The position numbers and the translations under genes are program-made. DNA of 64,000 nucleotides. Source: Fibrobacteria bacterium. GTDB lineage: Bacteria; Fibrobacterota; Fibrobacteria; UBA5070. The stretch is taken from NCBI GenBank assembly GCA_020633825.1, contig JACKCV010000003.1, forward strand, positions 496,001-560,000, read 5' to 3'. This document shows, in pieces, positions 53,533 through 61,768 of this stretch. Under the pieces are notes generated by a model. It ran no database searches, was not told the DNA's origin, and worked only from the letters and a program-made list of their open reading frames with translations. Every line of letters begins with the position of its first letter. Position 1 is the first letter of the stretch.

Positions 53533-53557
53533 GTGTGCGGGAGCATCCCCCGCACCC
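53533..53557. terminator. Hairpin between convergent genes
   Basis: GGTGTGCGGG and CCCGCACC arms in the 52-base gap between the MazG-like and lipoprotein genes; no U-tract. Confidence 0.45.
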
Positions 53558-53579
53558 CACCCCCGCGGCGCGAGGCGGC

Positions 53580-55091
53580 TCAGGGAGCCGGTGTGAAGGG
53601 ATCCAGGACGGAGCTGTTGCCTTCGGAGTCGGTGAGCCGGAGCTGCCCGCCGGAAACCACCCAATGGGCGGATTGGGTCGTGGGGACGAAGGATTCGTCC
53701 CGCTGGAAGTTCGAGGGATAGTTTCCACAATCCGACAGGTTGACGTAGTCCTCGCAGGTCTCGCTCGCATCGAAGTCGAGGTGGAGACTGTCCGCCCCGA
53801 CCGCCCGCCATGATCCCAGGAGGACCAAGCCCGCATAGGTGCCGGTTCCGGAGATTTCGGCCGCCCAGCTGTAGCGGAAGTTTCCGTCGGCCATGAAGTT
53901 CCAACCTTCGTAGTCCGTGTAGTTCTGGTCGAGATCCGGATCGTACTGGTCGGACTGGGTCGCCCAAATCCCCACGAAAGCGGAATCCGGAACCGGATCG
54001 ACCGTGCCATTGCCGTCGACCACGCGGAGCGTGAACACGGTTCCTGTAGCCACTCCGTTGTCGAGGTAGGCGGTCCACAGGTTCCCCGGGTCGCCATAGC
54101 CGCTGACCTGAATCTGGAAGCGCGCCCCTTCGCGGACGTTCCCGAGGGTGTAGGTCGAATACCCCAGCTGGAGGTTCAGATCGAAGGTGGAATCGCTGCC
54201 CAGATGACGGAGGTTCACGTAGATGCCGGTCTCGGTGGAGAATTTGGAGGAACCACTCGCGTCGAACTGGATCAGAAGCGGCACCAACCTCCCCACGGGA
54301 GCGTCCTTGGTGTAATTCCAGGACCCGGAGAGGTCGCCGAGGGTCAGCCGCGAACCGGAGGTCACCCAGGTGAATCGTCGCGGGGCCAGGTTGCCTGCGG
54401 CCCAAGTCTGCGAGGACTCCCCGCATTCGTTGCCTCCCAAGTTGCTCGCGGCGCAGGTGTCGTAACTGGTGGTGGAGAGCACGAGGGTGTCGCCCTTCTG
54501 GAGGAAGGTCCCCACTTCGGTGGCACCGACGATGGTGTCGTACCCCCCCAGCACCGGGTCGAACCGGAAATGCCGGTACTCCCGCGTGAAGTCCCCCGTG
54601 GCATCGAACTCGATCACCTCCATGGCGCTGTCGGCCATGTTCCCGTTCGACCAGGTCCAGGATCCGGCGTCCAGATATCCGGCCACGGACGGGGCGGCGG
54701 CGACGGTGATCTCGTTGTCGGCCTTCATCCCCTTGGCGGCGTCGGCGGCGGAAACCCCGGTTCGGGTTCCGCTCCACAGGATGGTGCCCGCGGCATCCAT
54801 CCCCTGGATCGAGAGGGTGATGGTCGCCTGGGCGGGTACCCCGGCGATCACGCAGGAATGGCGGGAGAATTCCACGGCGGTATCTAAGGAAAAGGACGTG
54901 TTGGTGGACGAAACCTGGAGATGGATCCGGGCCGTCCCGTCGTACAGGGGAACGGGAATGGCCTCCAGCCCGACCAGGCGCGGAGCGATCGTGACAGTTT
55001 CCGTCACAGGCTCCGTCGTGGAGGGGGAGGAGGAATCGCAGGAGACCAGGAAGGAGGTCCCGAGAAGCAGGGCGAAGAGGAATGTGCGCAT
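53580..55091 (-). CDS. Lipoprotein of unknown function
   Basis: A 503-residue lipoprotein (signal ending FLVSC). The mature region starts with a Ser/Thr-rich linker, then a beta-rich chain with many Trp, Tyr and Asp residues (EGWNFMADGNFRYSW, GWNF-like strands) and scattered cysteines. No known domain. It follows the CsgG-like gene on the same strand after five bases and is probably co-translated with it. Confidence 0.8.
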   Translation of the reverse strand: MRTFLFALLLGTSFLVSCDSSSPSTTEPVTETVTIAPRLVGLEAIPVPLYDGTARIHLQVSSTNTSFSLDTAVEFSRHSCVIAGVPAQATITLSIQGMDAAGTILWSGTRTGVSAADAAKGMKADNEITVAAAPSVAGYLDAGSWTWSNGNMADSAMEVIEFDATGDFTREYRHFRFDPVLGGYDTIVGATEVGTFLQKGDTLVLSTTSYDTCAASNLGGNECGESSQTWAAGNLAPRRFTWVTSGSRLTLGDLSGSWNYTKDAPVGRLVPLLIQFDASGSSKFSTETGIYVNLRHLGSDSTFDLNLQLGYSTYTLGNVREGARFQIQVSGYGDPGNLWTAYLDNGVATGTVFTLRVVDGNGTVDPVPDSAFVGIWATQSDQYDPDLDQNYTDYEGWNFMADGNFRYSWAAEISGTGTYAGLVLLGSWRAVGADSLHLDFDASETCEDYVNLSDCGNYPSNFQRDESFVPTTQSAHWVVSGGQLRLTDSEGNSSVLDPFTPAP

Positions 55092-55096
55092 GGGGA

Positions 55097-55837
55097 TCAC
55101 CAGGTCACGGGGATGGAGACGGTGGAGGTGCCGGTGTTGCCTCCGCCGGGTACGGAAGGAGCGGGATCCTCCCCGCCGTCGTCCTGCAGGAGGAGGAAAT
55201 ACGCCGCGGCGCCGCCTGCGGCCAGGACTCCCCCGCCGAGCAGCCAGGGCCAGACCGATCCGCCGGATTCGGACACCGCCGGAGCGGGTGCGGGAGCGGG
55301 TGCGGTGGGTGCCGCTGGAGCGGGAACGGGCTCGGCCGCCACGACCGGCTGATCTTCCGTCTGCCCCGTGGAGAGGGCCTTGGCGACCTGGGGAACCAGA
55401 TTGGTCAGGACGAATTTCAACTCCCGGTCTTCGGTGCGGTGCACCGACCCGAGGATTTCTCCGGAGGCGACGTCGACCATGCGGACGTTGATGACGTACA
55501 TGGTCCCGATGCGGCCCACCGAGCCCACGACCATGCGATCGATCCCCAGGACCTTTCCGACCTCCACGGCGCACTCGTTGCCATCGCAGATCCCGGAGGT
55601 CTGGAATCCTTGTTCCTTCAGGATGCGATCCATCTGGGAACGTTCCATCACCCGGAATTCCCCGGTGTTCTGGAATTCTCCGGCCATGGCCTCCGAGATC
55701 AGATCGACTTCCTCGGGATCGACCTTCTTGGCCTGCAGCGGCGAGATGGCGATGAGAGGGCGCTCATCCTGGGCATGGGAAAGGACGACCATGCACAGGA
55801 CACAAACCAGGGCGATGAATCCGGTAGGACGGGACAT
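55097..55837 (-). CDS. CsgG-like exported protein
   Basis: A 246-residue exported protein. Signal peptide (1-22, ending SHA), then a CsgG/FlgT-type alpha-beta domain with IAISPLQAKKVD, EFQNTGEFRVMERSQMDRILKEQGFQTSGICD and MVVGSVGRIGTMYVINVRMVDV. A Pro/Ala linker (AAPTAPAPAPAPA) leads to a glycine-rich hydrophobic segment (LLGGGVLAAGGAAAYFLLL) of the kind that ends many Fibrobacterota proteins. AAGGAG five bases before the ATG. Forms an operon with the following lipoprotein. CsgG itself is a secretion pore, but this homologue lacks the lipobox. Confidence 0.85.
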   Translation of the reverse strand: MSRPTGFIALVCVLCMVVLSHAQDERPLIAISPLQAKKVDPEEVDLISEAMAGEFQNTGEFRVMERSQMDRILKEQGFQTSGICDGNECAVEVGKVLGIDRMVVGSVGRIGTMYVINVRMVDVASGEILGSVHRTEDRELKFVLTNLVPQVAKALSTGQTEDQPVVAAEPVPAPAAPTAPAPAPAPAVSESGGSVWPWLLGGGVLAAGGAAAYFLLLQDDGGEDPAPSVPGGGNTGTSTVSIPVTW

Positions 55838-55925
55838 TGGGACTCCTTTGCAGAGCGCAAGAATACGATAATCCGTGCAGGAGAATCCTCTGGAAACTCC
55901 GGATGCGAGTCGAAGTTTCCTCGTC

Positions 55926-57266
55926 TCAATCCGCCCCTCCCCACAATCCGATGTCGCAGGCGGTTCCATCCTCGTCACGACACAACGGAGAGCGGCTGCC
56001 TCGATCGAGAAGCGGACTGAACGGCGACAACCGCCAGGGCCCTCTCCCCGGTGGAGGATCGGGAAGACGCCGCTTCCAGATGGGGGCCGTATCCAGGGCC
56101 GCCTTGCGCCGGGCCAGCGCTCGGACATGTTCCGGCGACGAGAGGAACATGGGATCGGCACGGACGTTCCCCCAACGATCTGGAACCAACGAATCGGAAG
56201 TCCATCCCCCCGTTCCGTTCGGTCCCTCGACGAGGTCGCCCCCTCGGTTCCCCCAGAAAGCGTTGTTTTCCAGGCGCGCAAGCCCCACTCCCTGGAAGCG
56301 CACCCCGGGCCCTTCGTTGTCGACGACCAAGGTTCCGCGCAGGAAGGGGCCCGAGCGTTCCGAATGCAGTCCGGCGATGCGGTTGCGGGCGATCACGCTG
56401 TGGACGATCTCCGGGGACCCTCCCCCCCGGACTCGCACCCCCATGCTCCCGTCCCGCACCACGGCGTGGCGGATGGTCCCGGAGGCGGCCTCGAAGGACA
56501 GCCCCACCAGCGCTCCGGGGATTTCCACCCAGGAGAGGTCGACGCGATGGCGATCGGGAACGTCGTGGATTTCGATGCCCCCCCAGGAAGCGGCCTTGGC
56601 CTTCCCCACCGGAACGAACTTCACCGGTCTTTCCCGAGTCCCTTCGATCCGCAGAGTCCCACCTTTGACGATCAGGGAAACCAGCTGTCCATCCGCCCAC
56701 GACCCATCCCCGAGCGGAGCCGCATCGCGAGAGGCCACCCGCACCTCCGTTCCAGGAGGAATCACCAGGGTCTGGCCGGGACCGACCACCACATCGGAAA
56801 GCAAATGCAGGATCCGTCCGGACTTCCGTGGCTTCCAGGTCTGGAAATTCCGGGGCAACGCCCCGGACAGACGCCCGGAATCGGCCTCCGCCCGCCGCCT
56901 CCGGCGTTCCCGCAGGGCGGGGGAAGGACCTTCGTGGTCCGGGTTTCCGGCCCTTGCGCCGCCCGCATGCCCTCCATGCCCCGTGACAGACCCATGTCCC
57001 TCCGCAGCGGGGGTCTTGCCGGCATCCCCGGTGGCGGTGTCCGTCGCTTCCGGGCCTGCGGCCCCGTGCGGATCGGCATGTTTCCCCTCCGGTGGCGTAT
57101 GGACGGATTCCGGATGCGCGGTCTCGGTCCGGCCATGCCCTTCGCCGACGGCTGCTGCGGGGTGCGGATCCCCGTGGGGCGTTTCCTCGGAAGCGGTTCC
57201 AAGGAACGCGAAGGTCAGGACCAGGACGAAACCTGTCGGGAGGGAGGAGATGGACATGACCGCCAT
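55926..57266 (-). CDS. Exported beta-helix protein with histidine-rich linker
   Basis: A 446-residue exported protein. Signal peptide (about 1-25). Residues about 27-112 form a linker with around a dozen His plus many Gly, Pro and Glu, likely disordered and possibly metal-binding. A short basic stretch follows. Then a right-handed parallel beta-helix (about 140-420) carries NosD/pectate-lyase-like repeats such as GGIEIHDV, IVHSVIARNRIAGLHSE and LENNAFWGN. Start is ATG 57266 or 57257. Probably a surface glycan-binding or -cleaving protein; no catalytic triad is evident. Confidence 0.78.
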   Translation of the reverse strand: MAVMSISSLPTGFVLVLTFAFLGTASEETPHGDPHPAAAVGEGHGRTETAHPESVHTPPEGKHADPHGAAGPEATDTATGDAGKTPAAEGHGSVTGHGGHAGGARAGNPDHEGPSPALRERRRRRAEADSGRLSGALPRNFQTWKPRKSGRILHLLSDVVVGPGQTLVIPPGTEVRVASRDAAPLGDGSWADGQLVSLIVKGGTLRIEGTRERPVKFVPVGKAKAASWGGIEIHDVPDRHRVDLSWVEIPGALVGLSFEAASGTIRHAVVRDGSMGVRVRGGGSPEIVHSVIARNRIAGLHSERSGPFLRGTLVVDNEGPGVRFQGVGLARLENNAFWGNRGGDLVEGPNGTGGWTSDSLVPDRWGNVRADPMFLSSPEHVRALARRKAALDTAPIWKRRLPDPPPGRGPWRLSPFSPLLDRGSRSPLCRDEDGTACDIGLWGGAD

Positions 57267-57571
57267 GGTACCATGTTCCACCCGATCGGGAGTCGTGCCC
57301 CCGCATGTTCCTTCGCATCGGAGGAGGGCGGACTCGCCCCCCCATCGGTCGCTTCGACCCGAGATCCTCCGAGACCGATCCTCCTGCGGGGGGGGGAAGC
57401 CCCTCTCCCCGCCGGTTCCCCACGCTTCCGGAAAGGGCTCGCAACCACCTCCGGGAGCGCGCACCCCGCACCTGGAATTAGGTTGGGTTCTTCATCGCGT
57501 AGGAGACGACCAAGAATGGATCTCGGCGTCGGGCCAGGAGCATCCTCGCCCCCCTCGGAAACGAGGCCGAC
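57267..57571. other. Divergent intergenic region, beta-helix gene and antiporter
   Basis: This 305-base stretch must hold two promoters. I see no credible gene and no clear consensus pair; a GGATTAGG-like AT island near 57476 is the only low-GC patch. Confidence 0.45.
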
Positions 57572-59038
57572 ATGACTGGCATCGAAACCCTGGTGCTCGC
57601 AGGTGCGATCCTCGTGCTCGCCTGCGTCGCGCTGACCCGTTTCTTCGATTGGCTCGGAGTCCCCGTCCTGCTCCTGTTCCTGGGAGTGGGCATGGTCGCG
57701 GGAGCCGAGGGCTACGGCGGCCTTTCCATCGGCGGTCCGGGGATCGCCCGCTCCATCGGCATCTTCTGCCTCGTGTTGATCCTCTTCGGAGGCGGCTTGG
57801 ACACGGTCTGGTCCTCGGTCCGTCCCGTCCTGGGGCCCGCTCTGAGCCTCTCCACGGTGGGCGTGGCCCTGACCGCCATCCCCCTCGGGTTGGCCGCCTG
57901 CTGGGTCCTCGACCTCCCCCTTTGGACCGGATTCCTCCTGGGCGCGATGCTTTCCAGCACCGACGCCTCCGCGGTGTTCTCCATCCTGCGCAGCCGCGAC
58001 ATCCGCCTTCGCCCTCGGGTCCGGAACCTCCTCGAATTGGAATCGGGGATCAACGACCCCATGGCGGTGTTCCTCACCGTGGTCGCCGTGGAAGCCGCTC
58101 TCGACCCCCGAACCATCACCTGGGGGTGGCTGCTGATCCGCTTCGGCCTGGAGATGGCGGTCGGCGCCCTGGTGGGGATCGGAGGGGGATGGATCCTTTC
58201 CTGGCTCACGAACCGGTTGAAAGCGCGCCAAGAGGGGCTCTACCCGGTCTTCGCGCTGGCCTGGGCGTTCCTCCTGTTCGGCTTGGCGGCCCAACTGCAC
58301 GGAAGCGGCTTCCTCGCCGTATTCCTCGCGGGCATGACCGCCGGCCACCGGGATTTCGTGGGGCGGCGTTCCACGGAACGATTCTTCGACGGGTTGACCT
58401 GGCTCGCGCAGATCGTGCTTTTCCTGATCCTGGGCATCATGGTCCATCCCTCCGAACTGTTTCCCTTGATCCCCCGCGGACTCGTCCTGACCTTGGTGAT
58501 GCTCCTGCTGGCCCGTCCCCTCGCGGTCCTGGTCTCCCTGGCTCCCTTCGGCTTCGGAATGCGGGAATCCGTATTCGTCGGCTGGGTGGGGCTTCGCGGG
58601 GCGGTTCCCTTGGTGTTGGCCACCTATCCCTTGCTGGCCGGCGTGCCCCACGCCTCCTCCCTTCTCATCGTGGTGTTCCTCGCGGTGGGGATCTCGGCGC
58701 TGGCCCAAGGAACGACCCTGTCGGTCTTCGCCGAACGACTGGGGATTCTCGACAAGGAGATCGACCAGACCGTCCCCGATTCGGCCCAATCCCTCTCCCC
58801 GGACATCGAGGAGATCGAGCTCATGGTGCCCTTCGGTTCCGTGGCCGCGGGGCGCCCCCTGGTGGAGCTGCATCTGCCCGCGCATTGCCGGATCGTGATG
58901 ATCGGGCGCGGCGAATCGCTGCTTGTCCCGGACCCGGAAGGTGGAACCATCCTGCAGGAAGGCGACATCCTCCAGGTTCTCGCGTCCCCGGAAGACATTG
59001 CCTCCCTGCAGGCCCGTCTGATGCCCCCGGCGACTTGA
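57572..59038 (+). CDS. Potassium/proton antiporter (NhaP2/CvrA type)
   Basis: A 488-residue CPA1-family transporter with about 12 helices followed by a C-terminal regulatory RCK_C (TrkA_C) domain (about 405-485). Ion-path motifs SSTDASAVFSILRS and ELESGINDPMAVFLT are intact. It should exchange K+ for H+ and help with osmotic or pH balance, as CvrA does in E. coli. A terminator follows. No direct neighbour in an operon. Confidence 0.93.
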   Translation: MTGIETLVLAGAILVLACVALTRFFDWLGVPVLLLFLGVGMVAGAEGYGGLSIGGPGIARSIGIFCLVLILFGGGLDTVWSSVRPVLGPALSLSTVGVALTAIPLGLAACWVLDLPLWTGFLLGAMLSSTDASAVFSILRSRDIRLRPRVRNLLELESGINDPMAVFLTVVAVEAALDPRTITWGWLLIRFGLEMAVGALVGIGGGWILSWLTNRLKARQEGLYPVFALAWAFLLFGLAAQLHGSGFLAVFLAGMTAGHRDFVGRRSTERFFDGLTWLAQIVLFLILGIMVHPSELFPLIPRGLVLTLVMLLLARPLAVLVSLAPFGFGMRESVFVGWVGLRGAVPLVLATYPLLAGVPHASSLLIVVFLAVGISALAQGTTLSVFAERLGILDKEIDQTVPDSAQSLSPDIEEIELMVPFGSVAAGRPLVELHLPAHCRIVMIGRGESLLVPDPEGGTILQEGDILQVLASPEDIASLQARLMPPAT

Positions 59039-59049
59039 AACGGCAATTC

Positions 59050-59094
59050 GCCCCATCGTTGGGAAGCCAGAACGCGAGCAATGGGGCTATTTTT
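59050..59094 (+). terminator. Terminator after the antiporter
   Basis: GCCCCAT / ATGGGGC stem with an inner GTT/AAC pairing, followed by TATTTTT, 12 bases after the antiporter stop. Confidence 0.8.
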
Positions 59095-59144
59095 CCGGCG
59101 GGATTCCAATCCACGTCATTCATCCACCATCCAAAGGAAATATC

Positions 59145-59372
59145 ATGGCCATCACCAAGGTCTGGCTCGACGAATCCGAGAACGAATGCACCATGTGCGG
59201 CGCCTGCGAAGCCGTTTGCGACGCGGTCTTCGAAGTCCCCGAAAAGATGGTCATCAAGGCCGGCGTCGACTTCACCCAGTACGAAGCCGAGATCGAGGAA
59301 GCCGCCGAAGGCTGCCCGGTCGCCACCATCGCCATCGAGAAGGATGGTTCGGGCAAGCGCAACAACTTCTGA
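59145..59372 (+). CDS. Single-cluster [4Fe-4S] ferredoxin
   Basis: A 75-residue ferredoxin. Cys15, Cys18 and Cys21 (CTMCGAC) with Cys57 before Pro (EGCPVATI) give one [4Fe-4S] site; an extra Cys25 could form a disulfide with a missing partner or be free. It is acidic, with AAAGGA upstream of the ATG and a terminator after it. A general electron carrier; partner enzymes are not nearby. Confidence 0.93.
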   Translation: MAITKVWLDESENECTMCGACEAVCDAVFEVPEKMVIKAGVDFTQYEAEIEEAAEGCPVATIAIEKDGSGKRNNF

Positions 59373-59398
59373 TTCGATCGGCAACATCGCCGCTCTCG

Positions 59399-59433
59399 AG
59401 CCCTGGACAGCCTTCGCTTCCAGGGCTTCTTCA
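59399..59433 (+). terminator. Ferredoxin terminator
   Basis: AGCCCTGGA / TCCAGGGCT stem with an 11-base loop followed by TCTTCAT, 27 bases after the ferredoxin stop. Confidence 0.7.
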
Positions 59434-59515
59434 TATCCGCAAGTCTGGCACCTTGCGCGACGGCCCCTGGAAATGGGACAATGCGGCGAACCCATCGCGC
59501 CCCTCGAGGTCCGTC

Positions 59516-59719
59516 ATGCCACCCATCCTGCCTCCGTCCTCCAGTTGGAAACTTCCTCGATTCACCCCCGAGGAGATGGAAGCCGCACTTTCCTCCTTCG
59601 AGCCCGTGGAACTGCGGGACCTCAGCTCGGCCCACCTGCCGTTGTACGAGCTGCCCCAGGACGCCGCCGAGGACCTCGAAACCCCCGACCTCTCGGACTC
59701 CCGCCCCGACGAAAATTGA
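59516..59719 (+). CDS. Small acidic hypothetical protein
   Basis: A possible 67-residue acidic cytoplasmic protein (EEMEAALSSFEPVELRDL, then DAAEDLETPDLSDSRPDEN). GAGG lies six bases before the ATG and amino-acid composition looks natural. No family recognised. It could also be a chance open frame. Confidence 0.5.
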   Translation: MPPILPPSSSWKLPRFTPEEMEAALSSFEPVELRDLSSAHLPLYELPQDAAEDLETPDLSDSRPDEN

Positions 59720-59903
59720 CCCAACCGGGGATGGGACCCGGCGGGCGATTGCCAATCGCACAGGTCCAGCCCCGAGGCTTCGGACAGGTCCGTTGCTCGT
59801 GTTCCCTCGGTCGCTCCGCCGGGTGATCCCAGGGCTGTCCACGAAGAAAGGGTTCGTGGTCGGGTACCCATTCTTCGCGGGAGAGGGCGCTCGCACGGCC
59901 TGC

Positions 59904-59946
59904 GACAAAAACGAACAGAGCCCTTGCCGTTTCCGGCAAGGGCTCT
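59904..59946 (-). terminator. Terminator of the tRNA transcript
   Basis: Minus-strand stem AGAGCCCTTGCCG / CGGCAAGGGCTCT around a short loop, followed by GTTCGTTTTTG, just past tRNA-Asp. Confidence 0.85.
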
Positions 59947-59954
59947 GCATCTAG

Positions 59955-60028
<74 letters not shown>

Positions 60029-60058
60029 TTTACGGGATCTCAATGGGACGCAACCCAG

Positions 60059-60132
60059 TGGGCGCTACAGGATTTGAACCTGTGACCCTCCGCGTGTAAG
60101 GCGGACGCTCTGAACCGCTGAGCTAAGCGCCC
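60059..60132 (-). tRNA. tRNA-Val (anticodon TAC)
   Basis: Minus-strand cloverleaf with acceptor GGGCGCT / AGCGCCC, D-loop AGCTCAGCGG, anticodon loop CTTACAC (TAC) and T-arm GGTTCAAATCC. It precedes tRNA-Asp by about 30 bases on the same transcript; CCA not encoded. Confidence 0.95.
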
Positions 60133-60153
60133 CGTCGAGGTGATAAAGAATAG

Positions 60154-60375
60154 TCAAGCCTTCTCGGCTTGTCCAGTCTTCTCGTCGTTTTTTTCTTGCG
60201 TGGGCCACAAAATCGCGGCGGGAATCATGACCAGGTAGGCGAAGCCCAGGACAATCGGAGCCACGACCAAAGCCGAGGTGGTTTCCAGGCCCGTGGAGAG
60301 GAGATAGAGGCCCAATCCGGCCACCAGGGCGGCGAGGGCGAGGAGGATGTAGTGGGTCTTGCCAAAGGCGTTCAT
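60154..60375 (-). CDS. Small DUF3098-like membrane protein
   Basis: A 73-residue protein with two membrane helices (LLALAALVAGLGLYLLSTG and VVAPIVLGFAYLVMIPAAI) and a charged tail. The GFAY and API features resemble DUF3098. The ATG overlaps the PhoH stop by four bases (ATGA). Function unknown. Confidence 0.75.
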   Translation of the reverse strand: MNAFGKTHYILLALAALVAGLGLYLLSTGLETTSALVVAPIVLGFAYLVMIPAAILWPTQEKNDEKTGQAEKA

Positions 60376-61370
60376 GATCGGCTTCCAACGTTGGAGTTCA
60401 TCCGCACCAGGGCGGAATGGGAATCATAGGCATCGATGATGGACTGGACAAGCGGGTGGCGCATCTGATCGCGACTTTCCAGGTGAACCTGGCGGATCCC
60501 TTCGACCGGATCGAGGATCTCGCAAGCGTGGGCCAAACCTGAAACCGTCTTGGCCGGCAGATCCACCTGGGTGGGGTCCCCCGTCACGATCGCCCGGGAA
60601 TGGGTGCCCAGTCGAGTCAGGAACATCTTCATCTGCGGGACGGTGGCGTTCTGCGCCTCGTCGAGGATCGCAAAACTGCGCTTGAGCGTCCGGCCGCGCA
60701 TGTAGGCCAAGGGAGCCATCTCGATGGTCCCGTCCTCCATGGCTTCCTTGAACCGAGGTCGCGGAAGCAATTCCTGGAGGGCATCCATCATCGGCTGCAG
60801 ATACGGTGCGATCTTCTCCTTGAGGTCCCCGGGAAGGAATCCCAACTCTTCCCCGGCTTCCACGGCTGGACGGACCAGGACCAGGCGATCCACCTCGCGG
60901 CGCTGCAAGGCGGCCACCGCCATGGCGATGGCGAGATAGGTCTTGCCCGTTCCCGCGGGCCCGATCGCGAAGACCAGGTCATTGGAACGAACCGCCCGGA
61001 CCAGGCGGTGTTGTCCCAACGTGCGCGGGCGCACCGCTTGGCCTCGCGCATCGTGGAGAATGGGGCGCGAAAAATCGTCGGCCAGAAGACCTTGCGTGCC
61101 CTCGGCCTCCAGGAGCACATCGAGCACACTCGGCTCGATCTCCCCGGCATCCTGGGCGATCTGGACCAGTTTCCTCAACAAAGCGACGACCTTCCCTTGG
61201 GAAAGGTCGTCTCCGCCTTCCAGGAGGAACCCCGCATCCCGGGCCACGACGCGCACTCCGTGCACATCTTCCAACCGCGTGAGCAGGACTTCCTTGTCTC
61301 GCAGAAGAACGCTCTTGGCCTGGTCGGAGATGTCCTCCAGGACCCTCGAGCGCAACGGGATTGGACTCAC
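60372..61370 (-). CDS. PhoH-like ATPase
   Basis: A 332-residue P-loop protein of the PhoH family (YbeZ-like). Walker A GPAGTGKTYLA, DEAQNATVPQMKMFLTRLG and GDPTQVDLP are all present, with an N-terminal domain of about 120 residues as in YbeZ proteins. These are thought to have RNA-linked ATPase or helicase activity. Start is GTG 61370, sharing GTGA with the upstream lipoprotein stop. It also overlaps the downstream small membrane protein. Confidence 0.92.
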   Translation of the reverse strand: MSPIPLRSRVLEDISDQAKSVLLRDKEVLLTRLEDVHGVRVVARDAGFLLEGGDDLSQGKVVALLRKLVQIAQDAGEIEPSVLDVLLEAEGTQGLLADDFSRPILHDARGQAVRPRTLGQHRLVRAVRSNDLVFAIGPAGTGKTYLAIAMAVAALQRREVDRLVLVRPAVEAGEELGFLPGDLKEKIAPYLQPMMDALQELLPRPRFKEAMEDGTIEMAPLAYMRGRTLKRSFAILDEAQNATVPQMKMFLTRLGTHSRAIVTGDPTQVDLPAKTVSGLAHACEILDPVEGIRQVHLESRDQMRHPLVQSIIDAYDSHSALVRMNSNVGSRS

Positions 61371-61639
61371 TGGGCCTGCGGTGCCGACTCGGGAGCGGGA
61401 GCGGGGGCCGGTGCTGCCGGGGCGGGCGAGCTCTTGCCTTCGAGCTGCGCTTCGAGATCGGCCTTCTCCTGACGGAGCTGGGACAGCTTCTGCTCCTGGG
61501 CTTCGGCTTCGGCACGCGCGGCGTTCACTTCCGCGGTCACCTCGCCCTTGCGGGAGCTGGAGCCGCCCGCACCGGAGCCGGCGCAACCAGCGAGGGTGGA
61601 CAACGCGAGGAAAGTGGTGACAATGGCGATACGACGCAT
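61367..61639 (-). CDS. Small coiled-coil lipoprotein
   Basis: A 90-residue lipoprotein (lipobox LAGC). After a Gly/Ser linker comes a coiled-coil of about 35 residues (ARAEAEAQEQKLSQLRQEK), then a Pro/Ala tail (PAPAAPAPAPAPE). Lpp-like in size and layout, but lacking a C-terminal Lys for peptidoglycan attachment. GTGA overlap with the PhoH-like gene. Confidence 0.78.
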   Translation of the reverse strand: MRRIAIVTTFLALSTLAGCAGSGAGGSSSRKGEVTAEVNAARAEAEAQEQKLSQLRQEKADLEAQLEGKSSPAPAAPAPAPAPESAPQAQ

Positions 61640-61768
61640 GGGAGCCTCTTTGGTTGACAGGAGAGTTTCCAATCTATGTCGCGCCCGCCATCGAGGTCAA
61701 GCCGTTCTCGTGCACCTCGATGGACCAGGAACGATCACGCGTTCCTCCCGAGCGGACCTCCGTCGGAT

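Noticed and set aside
55837..59826. Open frame of 1329 codons on the plus strand
   Set aside because: It runs across at least three real genes on both strands and has an Arg/Ser/Pro-rich, unfolded composition.
59904..59946. Strong hairpin first considered as a small RNA
   Set aside because: It ends the tRNA transcript and is followed by a T-run, so a terminator is the simpler reading.
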